A stretch of DNA of 64,000 bases from Mixophyes australis (Eukaryota; Chordata; Amphibia; Anura; Limnodynastidae): the NCBI GenBank assembly GCA_036250195.1, contig JAVHZZ010000011.1:53320811-53384810 (forward strand). The letters are read 5' to 3'. A model generated the notes under the pieces. It saw only the letters and a program-made list of their open reading frames with translations. It did not search any database and was not told the DNA's origin. The position numbers and the translations under genes were made by a program. Positions 11,365 to 22,872 of this stretch are shown one piece after another. Numbering within the stretch: position 1 is the stretch's first letter; every line of letters begins with the position of its first letter.

Positions 11365-12822
11365 ATTCAGCTATTACGGCTCCTCTGGTTGTGTCCCTGT
11401 TTGGTTCCACTAGCTTCTGCTTTATCTAGACACTGTTACAGCCAGACCCCTGCATCATCTGTGCCCCTGTATTTGGATCTCTACACCATCTGAGCCCTTG
11501 CTCCATCGAGGTATTTACACTTTCTATGCTTTTGCTCCATCTAGGCCTCTGCACCATGCAACACCTATAGCACCTAAGCATATGATCCATTGTAGGCCCT
11601 CTACACCTTGTTCCCTGTTTCACCAAGACCTGGCCTTTCCTTTCATGCTGCCTCCACTTGAACTGATACATGCAACTTGTCCTGTTGTCTCTGATGCCTC
11701 ACCTTGCCCCAACATATCCTGCCAAAGAGGCCTGGTCAATCCAATCTATGCAGGTTTCCCCCAAATTGGCCTTTCCCAGCCCCCTTATATTTACTGGCAC
11801 ATACATAACCAGAACTCATACACAATTTTCTCCCCTCAGTCCTATGCATTCCTCATAATTGTAAGATTACAAAAGTAGGGTACTCCTCTCTCTGTGCCTT
11901 TCTCATCCAATTCAAAATATGCTCTTCCTTCCTTGTTGTCAATGTAATGTGCCCAAGAACTTTGCTTCACTGTTCAGTGTACCATATGATGATTTAAAGT
12001 ACTTATATACATCTTTGTTGTGTTATATAAGTAACATTATTATTATTATTATTATTATTATGTTCTTTTACTTAAAGCACTGCTCAGTAATTGCCATGCC
12101 ACAGGACTTACGTTCTCCTCAAACACGACCGATGTTTACAGCGGGCGCATGTTGCTTCTAGGTTGCGATATCCAAAGTCACATGAATGATTCAGAGGCTG
12201 TCTTTTTATATTAGCTAGGATATTTAAACCTGCTCTAAACAATGTATCAGTGACAGAGCAACAAGTTTTCTCCCTAGCATTATTCAGAACAATGCCTCTC
12301 TACAAATCTTGACACGTTGCTCTTCTGAGGAGTGTCCAGGGCCATAAACACCAAGGGGAGACTTGCGGGACCCCTTTCTCACCACTATGACTATGAACAT
12401 GAAAATCCCTTTAGTGGGACACAAGAATTATGTAAAAGCCACCCGACACATTTATTAGTTGAGGATTGGGCAGCAACCACTTTTCTGTATTCTATAAAAA
12501 AATATATTTTTGATATTAAAGAATAACAGGGTATAAAACAATTCATCATACAATAGTAAAGGCAAACATTAATAGAATATCAGAAAGCAAACAGTTTGCA
12601 TTGCTCATATTCAAATTCAAACGGATCTCAAGAAACATTTCTATTTGAATATGGGAATAAGTGTACTCTGGCAATACTTGCCGTATGCAGACAGACATAA
12701 CACACTGCAGGATAGGCACATGCATATGTGCAATATAAAGTTCCACCAGAATGCATGCAGAAAAAATATATCATAAAATAAATTAACAATTCTGAATACT
12801 ATAATCATTAATAAAAAATATA
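11365..12822. other. Unassigned sequence with (ATT)n at 12036-12061
   Basis: No supportable gene. A 126-codon plus-strand frame at 11498-11878 is proline- and cysteine-rich without a known motif. The ATT run at 12036-12061, following ATATAAGTAAC, may be a decayed LINE/SINE tail. Confidence 0.4.
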
Positions 12823-14492
12823 TGGTTTTTTTTTAAATCCAGTATTTTTATTGAAATTTTTTAAGATATAAACATACTAAACAACAAAAAGAAAAGAAAA
12901 ACAATCGCATACATATCAGAATTAAATGATGGAATTTACAAGATTACATTAAAGCATAATAATAATAAATGTGCTATATTCATTCAGGATCATACATCGT
13001 AAATGCTTATACATAAGTATGTTACACATGCAGGGTTTATTACATGGACTCAGATACTTATTATAAGAACTGCGGTAGCCATACATTTAAGTAGATAGAG
13101 CATCTGTACTAGATGACATAGGATAGAATGGAGACTCTAACCATCTGTACCATATATTCTCAAATTCCTTCAGAGCCTGTCTGCTAGTATAAACAAACCT
13201 CTCGTGCCTTATGGTGGTATTGACCAGTGCCTTCCAATTTTTAACCGTGGGACTCGTCGGGGCCAACCACAGCTTCGCTATACAGACCTTAGCCAACATC
13301 AATAACTGTGAAATGTACATTTTTGTCAGTTTATTAACTTTCCCCTTCAATCGGAGCCCAAAGAGACAAGTGGCCGGTGAACTAAGAGACACTTCAATTC
13401 CAGTAACCTGAATACATCTCCTGATCCTTCGCCAGAAGATTTGTATACATGAACACTCCCATAGAAGGTGCCAAAAGTTAGCATTGATCGAATTGCATTT
13501 CGGACAGTTAGGGGTAGCATCCGGGCGAAATTTTGCCAATCTAATAGGGGTAAAGTAGGCCCTGTGTAAGATAAACACCTGTATTTGTTGAAATTTTAAT
13601 GATGAAGTATAACCTTTAGTACTGTCTGTAACCATTTCCCACTCCTTGTCTGATAAAGGGCCAATATCTATTTCCCACTGATTCCTCAAACCATCCAAAT
13701 CATCTGCAGTGGATTCATACAGAAGACATGAATACATTCGAGAGATCAGACCTCTATAACCCAAGGCCTGTAATTGTTTCCTCAGTGGATCCACCCCAAA
13801 CACCAAAGTCTCCCCTTTAAATTGTGTGTCTAGGGCGTGTCGTAACTGAAGGTAAGAATAAAACATTGTTCTGGGTACAGAGAATTCCCCAACCAACTGT
13901 TCGAAGGATTTAAATACATTTGTATCATAAAGCTGACCTACCGACACCACACCCAACCGAGACCACTCCCTGGCCCTCTTCACTGTATTCAACTTCTTAA
14001 ATTTCTTTGCCCCCCAGATAGGAGTATATGGATCAATGTCAGTTTGTTTCATTATTTTATTACAGATTGTCCAAATCTTAACTGCCTGAATCAGGAGCGG
14101 AGGAGCCCGCATACCAAGCCGCCCCGCCAGCAGTGACTGTAAGGGAGTGTGATTAGAATTAAATTGGTGTACCAATACCCAATGTAGCTCATGGTAATCG
14201 GGGTCCGAAACCCATGCCTTAAGGTGGACCAATTGAGAGGCAAAATAATATAATTTCAAGTTAGGAAGTGCAAATCCACCAGAAGATCTGGATCTATACA
14301 GCGAGCTGAGCTTGACCTTAGCCCTTCCCCCTCCCCAAACCAATGAAATCAAATAGCTATCAATGCATCGGAAAATGGAGGGTGGAATATATACAGGTGA
14401 CTGCTGGAGTATATATAAAAACTTTGGCTGCACCATCATCTTAATTAAATTTATCCTACCGGAGACAGAAAGTGGGAGCTTCTTCCATACGT
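12823..14492 (-). mobile_element. 5'-truncated L1/Tx1-type LINE
   Basis: A T-run at 12825-12834 is the poly(A) tail of a minus-strand insertion. Coding similarity ends abruptly near 14490, typical of 5' truncation during target-primed reverse transcription. Only the C-terminal portion of ORF2 remains. A second, diverged copy of the same clade lies at 49973-52330. Confidence 0.85.
13087..14439 (-). pseudogene. L1-like ORF2 C-terminal region (450 codons open)
   Basis: In full-length elements ORF2 is an endonuclease/reverse transcriptase of over 1000 residues. Here only the part after the RT catalytic core is present. Recognisable blocks in order are MMVQPKFLYILQQSP with the upstream IN(L)IK pattern, SGGFALPNLKLYYFASQL near residues 53-70, LLIQAVKIW, and the C-terminal zinc-type motif CPKCNSINANFWHLLWEC near residues 316-333, followed by HERFVYTSR near the end. 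There is no internal stop over 450 codons, so the copy is relatively young or by chance undamaged. No RT or endonuclease domain is present, so it is inactive by itself. Confidence 0.85.
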
Positions 14493-15774
14493 TTTAAACA
14501 TAATATATGTTTAAAAAACATTTTTTTTTGCATGAAATACATACCGGTAAATCGGGATGTTCTTAATGCATACTGTACATAAAATGTATTTTTATAATTT
14601 CTCTGATGTGCAAACATATGTTCTACCATGCATACATGCATTTACACCTACCTTGTAGCTGGTGCAAGTGATACAGCTAAAAAACACGTACCATAGAAGT
14701 GCCCTGAACTTGGATCGGTCAAATGTGCATGCCCTCGACCTCAGCATGCCCTTACTGTACATGGCCTATGCTAGTCCGCCCCTTCCCTCCCTGTTCCACC
14801 TTTCAATTTGTAAGCAGTCGAAAGTGTAATTTGTTTCTGGACATGAATTGCATGAATGGCATACACAGGATATATCACTTGACCCTTGAATAAATGCAGT
14901 TACAGATTTCCATAGCAAACAGCGCACCTTTCTCTGTAATCTCAAAATCACTGCTCCTCATGGGCTGAATTGTATTAAAAAAATGGTGGGTAGAAAACTC
15001 ACTTATCTCTGTTCAGCAGCTTTATTATTCCTGTAGTCCTACAACTTCTGACACAGTAACAATTTGTTAGCAATTGTATGTTCTATCAAATTAGGGCGAT
15101 GCAGATCAGCAGGTTCTTGCTTATACACTTGTTAGGAGGCATGATTTAATTGATTGAATGATTGTTGAAGCACCTCCACAGTTGATACCACTGCATTCAT
15201 TTAGCACAGCTATATTAAATTATTGAGTAGATGCTTGTTTTAGGCAGTTTCTGGATACTAAATAAGCAAAAAATAGGAGTGCAAAAGGAGACTAATAAAT
15301 GAATAATGAGGATATATTGGACTAATTGGTATAATATACTACCTTATAAATTCTGTTTGATGAGATAAAGGTATATAATATTGCTTCTAAAAAGGGGGGC
15401 TTGACTAAAAAGTGGGATTAAAATCTCTATTTTCCTCCATATTATTCAAGGGCAGTGTAAAAATATGCAGACAAACTAATTAGTTCTTATATTAGATATA
15501 CTAGCTATAATAGTAATGCAGTTGGAACAGTATTTGCAATGAATACCAATCCCTAATCAGTCCTGTGCAGCTAAAATGGAAAATAGTCAAAATATATAAA
15601 ATGTCAAAATGAAATGTAAGGCTCTTGGATTTGTTATAGCATTAATAAATGCTGTTATTGCAGAGGTAACACACCAGGCAGAGTGGTGGCAGCGGAGCAC
15701 CAGATAGAGACAGTGCTGACCGAACTTGTGGGACAACAGTCCCTTTTCACTACAACTAAACTCAGCTCTTAGCT
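14493..15774. other. Unassigned AT-rich sequence
   Basis: No supportable gene or element boundary. Short frames at 14456-14641 and 14766-14951 have no known motif. Confidence 0.35.
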
Positions 15775-16359
15775 TTGTTGATCAAAGTTAGTGTAAAATT
15801 ACTTCCTGGTGCCCTAATCTGTGACCCATGCAACACTGATTCTTCAGACGTTAACCTGGTTCCCAAAAGTCTGCAGTCTTCCCACTTATTTCTGCTCAGA
15901 CAGTGCAGTCTACAATCTGGTCCCAGTTTGATCCAGGAATCTGGTTCCAGCCCGGTCCAGCAATTCATTTCAAGTCAGGTCCAGCAATCGATCCACCATT
16001 CCAGTTCCACTCTGGTTCAGCATTCCAGTTCAACTCAAGTTCAGTATTCTGGTTCCACTCCCGTTCAGCATTCCAATTCCACTCCGGTTCAGCATTCCGG
16101 TTCCAGTCCAGTTCAGCATTCTAGTTCCAGTCCAGACCAACATTCCGGTTCCATCCTGGCCTCCTTTTCTAAATCTGACCACCGTCCTGCTATTCTTTAC
16201 TATTTGCCAGTCTCCACATCCACAACAACCACCATCTGTACCAGTCCTTTCTCCTCCATGCAAAGGAACCTAACAAGCCACCCACCTTTTTGCAAATATT
16301 CACCAGTTCTGCTTCAGAGATACAACCCAGCCAGGGTACAGACAGATCCTCCTGCATGA
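15775..16359 (+). other. Open frame over a Ser/Gln-rich minisatellite
   Basis: A 194-codon frame is open, but residues about 55-130 are short repeats of the type SSSTPVQHS encoded by ~24-bp units (CAGCATTCCAGTTCCACTC variants) between roughly 15930 and 16150. Another plus frame and a minus frame are also open across the same DNA, which is the signature of a tandem repeat rather than a gene. I recognise no domain. It may lie within a degraded LTR element. Confidence 0.35.
15930..16150. repeat. ~24-bp minisatellite
   Basis: About nine degenerate copies of a 21-24 bp unit around GGTTCAGCATTCCAGTTCCA. Confidence 0.8.
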
Positions 16360-16687
16360 CAAAACAATGCAGATGTAGCGAGATAGACTTTCTCTCTTCA
16401 GGGCAGTACTTCTGTCAGACGGGTCCAAGATCGTGTCTATGTTGACACCAAAGCCTCAAAAAACTTTGGGTTTTTTTGTGTACAGGACTGTATATTACTC
16501 TGGTATCCTCATCACGAACATTATGTTAGTGTTTTGGGTATTTTTTGTATATAATTTGAAAAAAAATATTTGTAATAGTACTGATTTTAATATTTTTCTT
16601 ATATGTGTAGATCTTTGTGGGCAAAATGACCCTATATATGGTCCAGGCTATATGTGCATATGATGTATGTTTTCAAGTACATAGTCT
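16360..16687. other. Unassigned sequence
   Basis: AT-rich DNA without a recognisable feature. Confidence 0.35.
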
Positions 16688-16790
16688 GCTTGCCAAACCC
16701 CTGGGAGTACCCATGACACCTTGGTGATGAGGCAGTCAGCCATATGGCATAAATTATCACAGAGGAAAGGTGAAGATGCATGGCTCTTAA
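16688..16790 (+). pseudogene. HARBI1-like transposase fragment ending at a splice site
   Basis: The plus strand encodes, with one frame change, PGSTHD...MRQSAIWHKLSQRKGEDAWLL, matching the second catalytic aspartate region of HARBI1-like (PIF/Harbinger) nucleases (WPGS.HD.f..rqs...DgWLLG). The similarity stops after DAWLL, where the DNA reads GTAATA. This is the same point at which the other Harbinger copy (22873-24132) has its intron donor. The downstream exon is not recognisable. This is an old fragment. Confidence 0.65.
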
Positions 16791-17097
16791 GTAATAATGT
16801 ATATTGCCATCAAATTTTAAAATCTTTCTTTGCTCATCTTAGTATTAATAGCCAGACAGCACTAAAGTTCTCACAATGCTCAATATCTATTGACATAGTG
16901 TTCAGTATGCATCTAAATTTTGCTAAATAATTACTTTTCTAACCACATTGCAATATTTTTGGACCATCTGTAGATATATACATTTGTGACAAAGTCAATG
17001 GTCTGTATTAGCAGAATATTTTTCTTTTTAACTGAAGATTTTATTAAGCTTTGCAGGAATATCAAGCAATTACCTGAACTTTTTAACACATATACAT

Positions 17098-18235
17098 ACA
17101 CCAATCAGCCACAACATTAAAACCTCCTGCTAATATTGTGTAGGTCTCCCCCTCGTGCCACCAAAACATCTCTAACCCATCGAGGCTTGGACTCCACAAG
17201 ACCTCTGAAGGTTCCCTGTGGTATCTGGCATCAAGATTTTAGCAGAAGATCCTTTAAGTTCTTTTTTAATTAAAATTCTAATTAAGTTCTTTTCTAATTA
17301 TTATCTACCAGTAGTTTGGTCCACTCTTGTGCAAACTTCTCCAGTTCTACCAGATTTGCAGGGAGCCTTCTCCCAACTGCTGTTTTCAGATGTCTCCACA
17401 GGAGCCCTATTGAATCGGATCTGGACTCACTGCGGCCACTTTAGAACAGCCCGCCGTTTGGGCTTGAATTATTACTAGGTGCTTTGTGGTCATTGTTCTG
17501 CTGGAAGACCCATGACCTTTGACAGAAACTAAACTTTCTGACACTGGGTTCAACATTGTGCTCCAAAATGGCCTCCAAAAAACTCCAGATCTCATGATGC
17601 CATGCACATGTTCAAGACAAGCCAGATGCAGCAAGCAACCCCAACAATTTTCAAATCATCACCCAACCTCATCAGTGTTTGACTGTAAGGAAAGTGTTCA
17701 TTCCCCTTTTGCTTTCTGTAAATCTAGGGATGATGTGCTTTACCAAAAAGTTCTAATTTGATTTCATTTGTCCACAGGACATTCTCCCAGAATATTTTTT
17801 ATGTGTTTCGACAGGCTTTGCTATGTGTCACTCTCTCAGCAGTGGGGCCCTCCTGGGCCTTCAATCATAGTTGTTGTTGAGATGGCAACCGATATTGCAA
17901 GTTTAAACTGCGGCACTGTGCCTTTGAAAGTAAACTTGAATCTGTTTGGCACATGATCGAGGTGCTTCCTCCATCATTCGATGAATCCAGTACTGCAATC
18001 TTCAATCAAGATTTCTCTTTCCAGGCAGGTTGGCTACTGTGCCATGGGCCTTAAAATTTCTAATAACATTACATATGGTGGAAACAGGAACTTGAAGACC
18101 AATAGAGATTGCTTTCTAGCCTTGAGATTGTACATGCTTGGGTACTATCTTCTTTCTGACCCTCTCAGACATTTCCCTGGCTTTCTCCATGCTCATTGCA
18201 TTATGCACAGTGACAAAACAGGGTAATGAGTCATT
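17098..18235 (-). pseudogene. Tc1/mariner-like transposon relic
   Basis: The left border contains the common vertebrate Tc1-type repeat text CAATCAGCCACAACATTAAAA. On the minus strand, degenerate Tc1 transposase can be followed at nucleotide level. 18150-18200 covers the N-terminal helix-turn-helix start, and 17400-17560 corresponds to the QQDND-type and SPDLNPIENLW-type region around the last catalytic residues, with several frameshifts and stops. No frame longer than 75 codons survives. Both inverted termini could not be paired, so the borders are approximate and the left 120 bp may come from a different Tc1 family. Confidence 0.55.
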
Positions 18236-18846
18236 TTCTCTATTCAAGTTTGTTTAATGAGTGATTTTTACATTACAGGCACCTGTTACTGACCACAGGC
18301 AAGCTCAGTTCCAAAGTGAAGGAGAATAATCTGCTACTTCAAAAGGTAAAAAATAATTTTGTTTGACCCTTTTAAGGATTTCTGTATGGAATAAGCTATG
18401 TCTTAGTAAATATTTCTGCTTTTGGTGTTTTATTCCACAGCACACTAAAGATATACATATGTGGATACAGTCACAGAAACAATGGCAAAATCATTGATCA
18501 ACTGTATGTAATTCCCAGGAAATGTTGTTGGTATTGGAAAGACAGCTTTCCAAATGCTTTGTTCTCAAGTAAGAGCCAAATCAAGGGTTTTCTGAAGTGA
18601 ATTGAGAACGAGGGACAGTCTTCATTCATTATGCCCATTTTGAGTCTTCTGTCCTGCTAGTCAGACAGCAGATTAATTAATAGTTGCACTTGTAAGGTGT
18701 AGTTTAAAGGGTGTCAGTTTGCTCAATCATTCTCTATCATCACCTAGGGATGAGCCTGGAATTCTCCATAGAAAGAAAACTGAAAATAGTTCACAACTTG
18801 CCAACTGTTTTTTGTTTGTGATCTGGACAATAGGTATTTCCACACT
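18236..18846. other. Unassigned sequence
   Basis: No supportable feature. Confidence 0.35.
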
Positions 18847-19027
18847 TAGGGGTATATTTACTAAACGGTGGATTTGGAAAAGTGGAGCTGTTGCCTATAG
18901 CAACAAATCAGATTCTAGTTATCATTTATTTAGTTAATTCTACAAAATGACAGCTAGATTCTGATTGGTTGCTATAGGCAACATCTCCACTTTTTCAAAC
19001 CTGCTGTTTAGTAAATATACCCCCTAG
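18847..19027. repeat. Palindromic MITE, second copy
   Basis: It starts GGGGTATATTTACTAAAC and ends with its reverse complement form GTTTAGTAAATATACCCCC. The core ATCAGATTCTAG and GATTGGTTGCTATAGGCAAC is shared with the copy at 456-637. It is non-coding. Confidence 0.8.
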
Positions 19028-19753
19028 AGAGGGATTGGTCAAATGTTTTAGTTAGAGTCGACAGGCCAAGATATATTTTGTTATTTTATTTTGTTTTTCC
19101 CCTTTAAAAAAAATAGAGGCTAGTTATACCATAACATAGGACTGCTGTGACTTTTTAAGGCTGCTGTGTAGAAAAGTGCCCATCTACCCCAGGAGAAGGC
19201 ATCTCTGATTTGATCTAGTGACAATACCAAAATATTTACTCATTTTAACAATTTTATAGAAGGGGTGCATAATATATGTTGATATTTCTCGATCTGTGTC
19301 ATACATTTGGACAAAGGTTTTAACTTTGACACATTCATACTTGTTGGATTACGATAGAGAGGATTAATATATTATTAATCTTTGTTCGATTACATCTGCA
19401 ATGACTACCATTTAGATATTTATAGAACCTGGTACACCTTTTATTAATATATTTATATACTTAGATGATTTTGCAATATCTGTGTGAGGAAAAATCTTTT
19501 TTGTAAAGGAGTAATATCTTTGAATATTCTTAAGGTCCTGGTTTCTTTAAATGTACCTATTATGTCATGTATTATCAGATGATATACACAAGTTTCTTAC
19601 AAAGTCAGTAAGGATTTTTTCGGTAAATAAACCCTCAATATGGCATTATTTGTCATTATGACATTGCTGATATATCAAAGGTACCAGGTGAAAATACCGA
19701 GAGCATGTGAGAGCATGTAAGATATATGATTCATTTACATTAAAACTGATATC
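19028..19753. other. Unassigned AT-rich sequence
   Basis: No supportable feature. Confidence 0.35.
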
Positions 19754-20060
19754 TAGAGATGTGCGCTAACCCTCATGTTTCGGTTTCAAAATCGTTGTCG
19801 GTTCTAACCCAACTTTGTGTTTTGGCTTTGCTACTGGTTTTCTCGAACAAACGTGAAAGGTTTTGGCTTTAGTTTTGGATCTGTATTTAATTAAATGTTG
19901 TAAAAATAGGTAAAATAATGTCATTTTGAGCTGTTTTTGCTCCTATTTTACTATTTATAGTATTAAAATTCATGTTCAGTCATTTCCAGTCTATTTTCTA
20001 ATGATCCCTTCACAACGGTCCTAATTTTTACCAATGTTGGTTAAAGTTTGCAGTGAGCTG
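19754..20060 (-). mobile_element. hAT 3' end fragment, same family as copy 1
   Basis: TAGAGATGTGCGC followed by a run of GGTTTTGG-like words and then TTTGAGCTGTTTTTGCTCC and CATTTCCAGTCTATTTTC matches the reverse complement of the 3' end of hAT copy 1 (8480-8773). The other terminus is not visible, so this is a solo end or a deleted copy. Confidence 0.65.
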
Positions 20061-20275
20061 TCTTAATGAAGGATTTTGTAACTTTGCCATCATTGCATTT
20101 GTTTTCTCCGATTCAATTAAAAAAATAATAAACTGAAAGGTGTTTATATCTCCCTTTTATTGCACCCAAACCTCCTTTGCATGTTCAGACTTACTTTTAC
20201 TCTAATTGGATAAATAAATAACCACATAAGTTGACAAACGGTCACAGTTTTTATTTAAACAAAAATGGTGGTGGA

Positions 20276-20597
20276 GGGCCGAGTCATTAAGGAAAGTAAG
20301 GCAAAAAAAAGAAGTACATGTTCTGAGGGACAAATCATGTTACAGTGCAAGGGGTGCAAATGAGTTTATTATTTTGCATATAAGTTAAATACTGGCTGTT
20401 TTTTTTTATCTAGCACACAAATACTTGATAGCTTTATCTTTACACTGAAATTTAAAGTTGATCTAGGACATGCCCTAGCCCAACTATAAATCTGTCCCCA
20501 CATTTTAAATTTACCTCCCCTTCCAATGCAACATGTTTTTGCCTTGGTGCAAAGTTACTGCTTTTTTATGCTTTACTCTCCTTAATGACTCAGGCCC
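20276..20597. repeat. MITE with GTCATTAAGGA termini
   Basis: The left end GGGCCGAGTCATTAAGGAAA and the right end CTCCTTAATGACTCAGGCCC are near reverse complements, extending about 30 bp with an AT-rich non-coding centre. GGA on both sides may be a 3-bp target duplication. The termini resemble a common frog MITE family. Confidence 0.75.
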
Positions 20598-21849
20598 GGA
20601 GAGAGCAATGCAAGTGAGCAAAAAACTTATAGCAAAACCAAACAAAAGAAGGTCAGATTGTTATTACACCACTTGTCCCAGGATATAATTCTTTGCGATG
20701 GTACAGCTTTCTAGTCACTGTCATAAGCTTTTAGAACTAGCAGCTGCCTTTCCCGTAGAGTTGGATGCACTCACAGGTACTCGGATGCCCCCAGGACTTA
20801 ACTCAATGTAGTAAAAGCTTATGAGAAGGAATTTGTAGCACGGAGATAGGAGAAATAGGGCCAAGAGCACAACCTCCATGTTCACTCAAGAGGCAGCAAT
20901 AATTTAATTACAGCTGTGCAATCCAGTTGCCTGTCGCTAGCCGGGATTCAACAGCAGTGTGAGGTGTCCTGGTTGTCCTGGCATCAGAGTGAGTACACCC
21001 CTTCTTTGGGACTGCCTCTGCTTCAAGTCTCGGGCAGTCTCTGTTACCCCAGAGTTAAACAAAGCTTACCCCATGGCAATGATTTTTCCGCCCTCCCTCC
21101 CACATAAGTGTTTACCAATCCCCTAATTTAATTCAGAAGGCCAGCATTACGGCACAGATTTACCTCACTCCAAAACAGTAAATACAAAAAACAAGGACAT
21201 ACAAGGTAGACAAAATAAATGCAGACATGAAAACAAAGGGTATGAAGGACCTTGTTCATTAGATAGCTTACATTCTAAGTGGAAGAGGGCACAGCTGAAA
21301 CAAGAGGAGCAAATGTGGTTCAAAGTGGAGATTGGTAGTGCAGCAGATGTGGAGTGGTAATAGAGGAAGATCAGTCTTGCACAGAGCTGAATTAAAGCTC
21401 TGAGGGGCACGGGGCACTTAAGACAGGGGGCATCTATGATGTAATATGGTTATGATTTTAGACAAATTTTTAGACAAATACATAGGCAATACTGTGTGTA
21501 CTACTGTTAGGTGCATGCAGCTCTGCCTTCACAAGCAGTACCGTGTGAAACGGAACATACCTTCCACCTGTCCTTGCATTCAGACCGAATGCTGACTATG
21601 CAAGACACTAACCCAAATTCGGGCCTGTCCCACCAGATACAGAATAGTTGGCAGATTGTCCTGCTTTCTCCTACCTGTTTTTTTCACTTTCTGCTGGATT
21701 CTTTAGTTGCTGCTTGTCTGGGTCCTGGAATGTTGGGGGCCCTATTTAGAAAAAAAAAGAATACATGTAATTTAGAAAACTCCAACCAGCCCTAACATTA
21801 AATTAAATTAATAGCACCTACATTTAATAATGAGGCCCCAAAATTAAAA
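20598..21849. other. Unassigned; possible L2-like 3' UTR at 21175-21420
   Basis: The phrase GACCTTGTTCATTAGATAGCTTACATTCTAA resembles the conserved L2 3' untranslated 'ccctgctcataagagcttacaatctaa', in the minus orientation. Otherwise there is no supportable gene. Frames at 21165-21410 and 21511-21795 have no known motif. Confidence 0.35.
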
Positions 21850-22615
21850 TAATAGTATTCACATTTGATAAAACTCTTTGAATAGACCTATTTCCCTCCA
21901 ACCAACCACTAAAAATTTGTCTAACCTTTTCTTAAACATATCTATTGAATCTGCCATCACAACCTTCCCTGGCAATGAATTCCATATATTGACTGCCCTT
22001 ACTGTAAAGAACCCCTTCCTTTGCTGGTTGTGAAATTTCCTCACCTCTAACCTAAGGGTGTGACCGCATGTCCTGTGTATAGTCCTTGGGGTAAAAAGTT
22101 CCCATGAAAGTTCTCTGTATTGACCCTTAATGTATTTGTATATAGTAATCATATCTCTTCTTAGACACCTCTTTTCTAAAGTAAACATGCTTAAACTGGC
22201 TAACCTTTCTTCATAACTTAATGACTCCATTCACTTTATCAATTTTGTGGCCCTTTTCTGAACCCTTTCTAGTTCCAAATGATCTTTTTTAGAGAGTGTT
22301 CCCAGAACAGTACTGCATATTCAAGATGAGGTCTTACCAATGATTTATACAGTGGCAAAATTACACTGTCTTCCATTGCATTTATGCCCCTTTTTGTGCA
22401 TGCCAATACTTTATTTGCCCTTGCAGCTGCTGCTTGACATTGAGCACTATCGCTAAGTCTACTGTCTACGAGCACTACCAAATCCTTTTCCATTATAGAT
22501 TCTCCTAAATCAATTCCAAATGCATCTGATAGTATCCGTATTCCTTCCTGTACAATTATCCGAGAGCTAAAATCAATTAACAAGGTAATTTTTTGTTCCA
22601 TTTTCAATGTGACTG
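21850..22615 (-). pseudogene. CR1-like LINE, end of reverse transcriptase
   Basis: Two minus-strand frames carry the C-terminal part of a CR1-type polymerase. The upstream one (22607-22269) has DLVVLVDSRLSDSAQCQAA..., RANKVLACTKRG and LYKSLVRPHLEYAV. The downstream one (22230-21859) has SYEERLASLSMFTLEKR, RRDMITIYKYIKGQY, RTCGHTLRLEVRKF, FFTVRAVNIWNSLPGKVV and FKKRLDKFL. These follow the known CR1 order, with the linking segment broken between 22268 and 22231. The catalytic RT core and the endonuclease are absent, as expected for a 5'-truncated copy. Confidence 0.85.
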
Positions 22616-22872
22616 TTTAATAGTACCTTCATTTTTTATTTGTTTTATTATTAATGTTTTATTGCTTTTGTTTGCTCAAACATATATCCGCCTAGTAATG
22701 TGCCACTTTGTTGTTGGGGTTTCTTACTTTGTTTCATGTTATGTCCTAGTGATGCCTCACAATGCATAATTGTGTTTACTGCTTTATTAGTAGACATGAG
22801 GTAATGTATTTTTTGAACCCCTCCATTCTTCTCTCTCAATTATAACGTTTCGTAGAACTGGTTGAGGCACAG

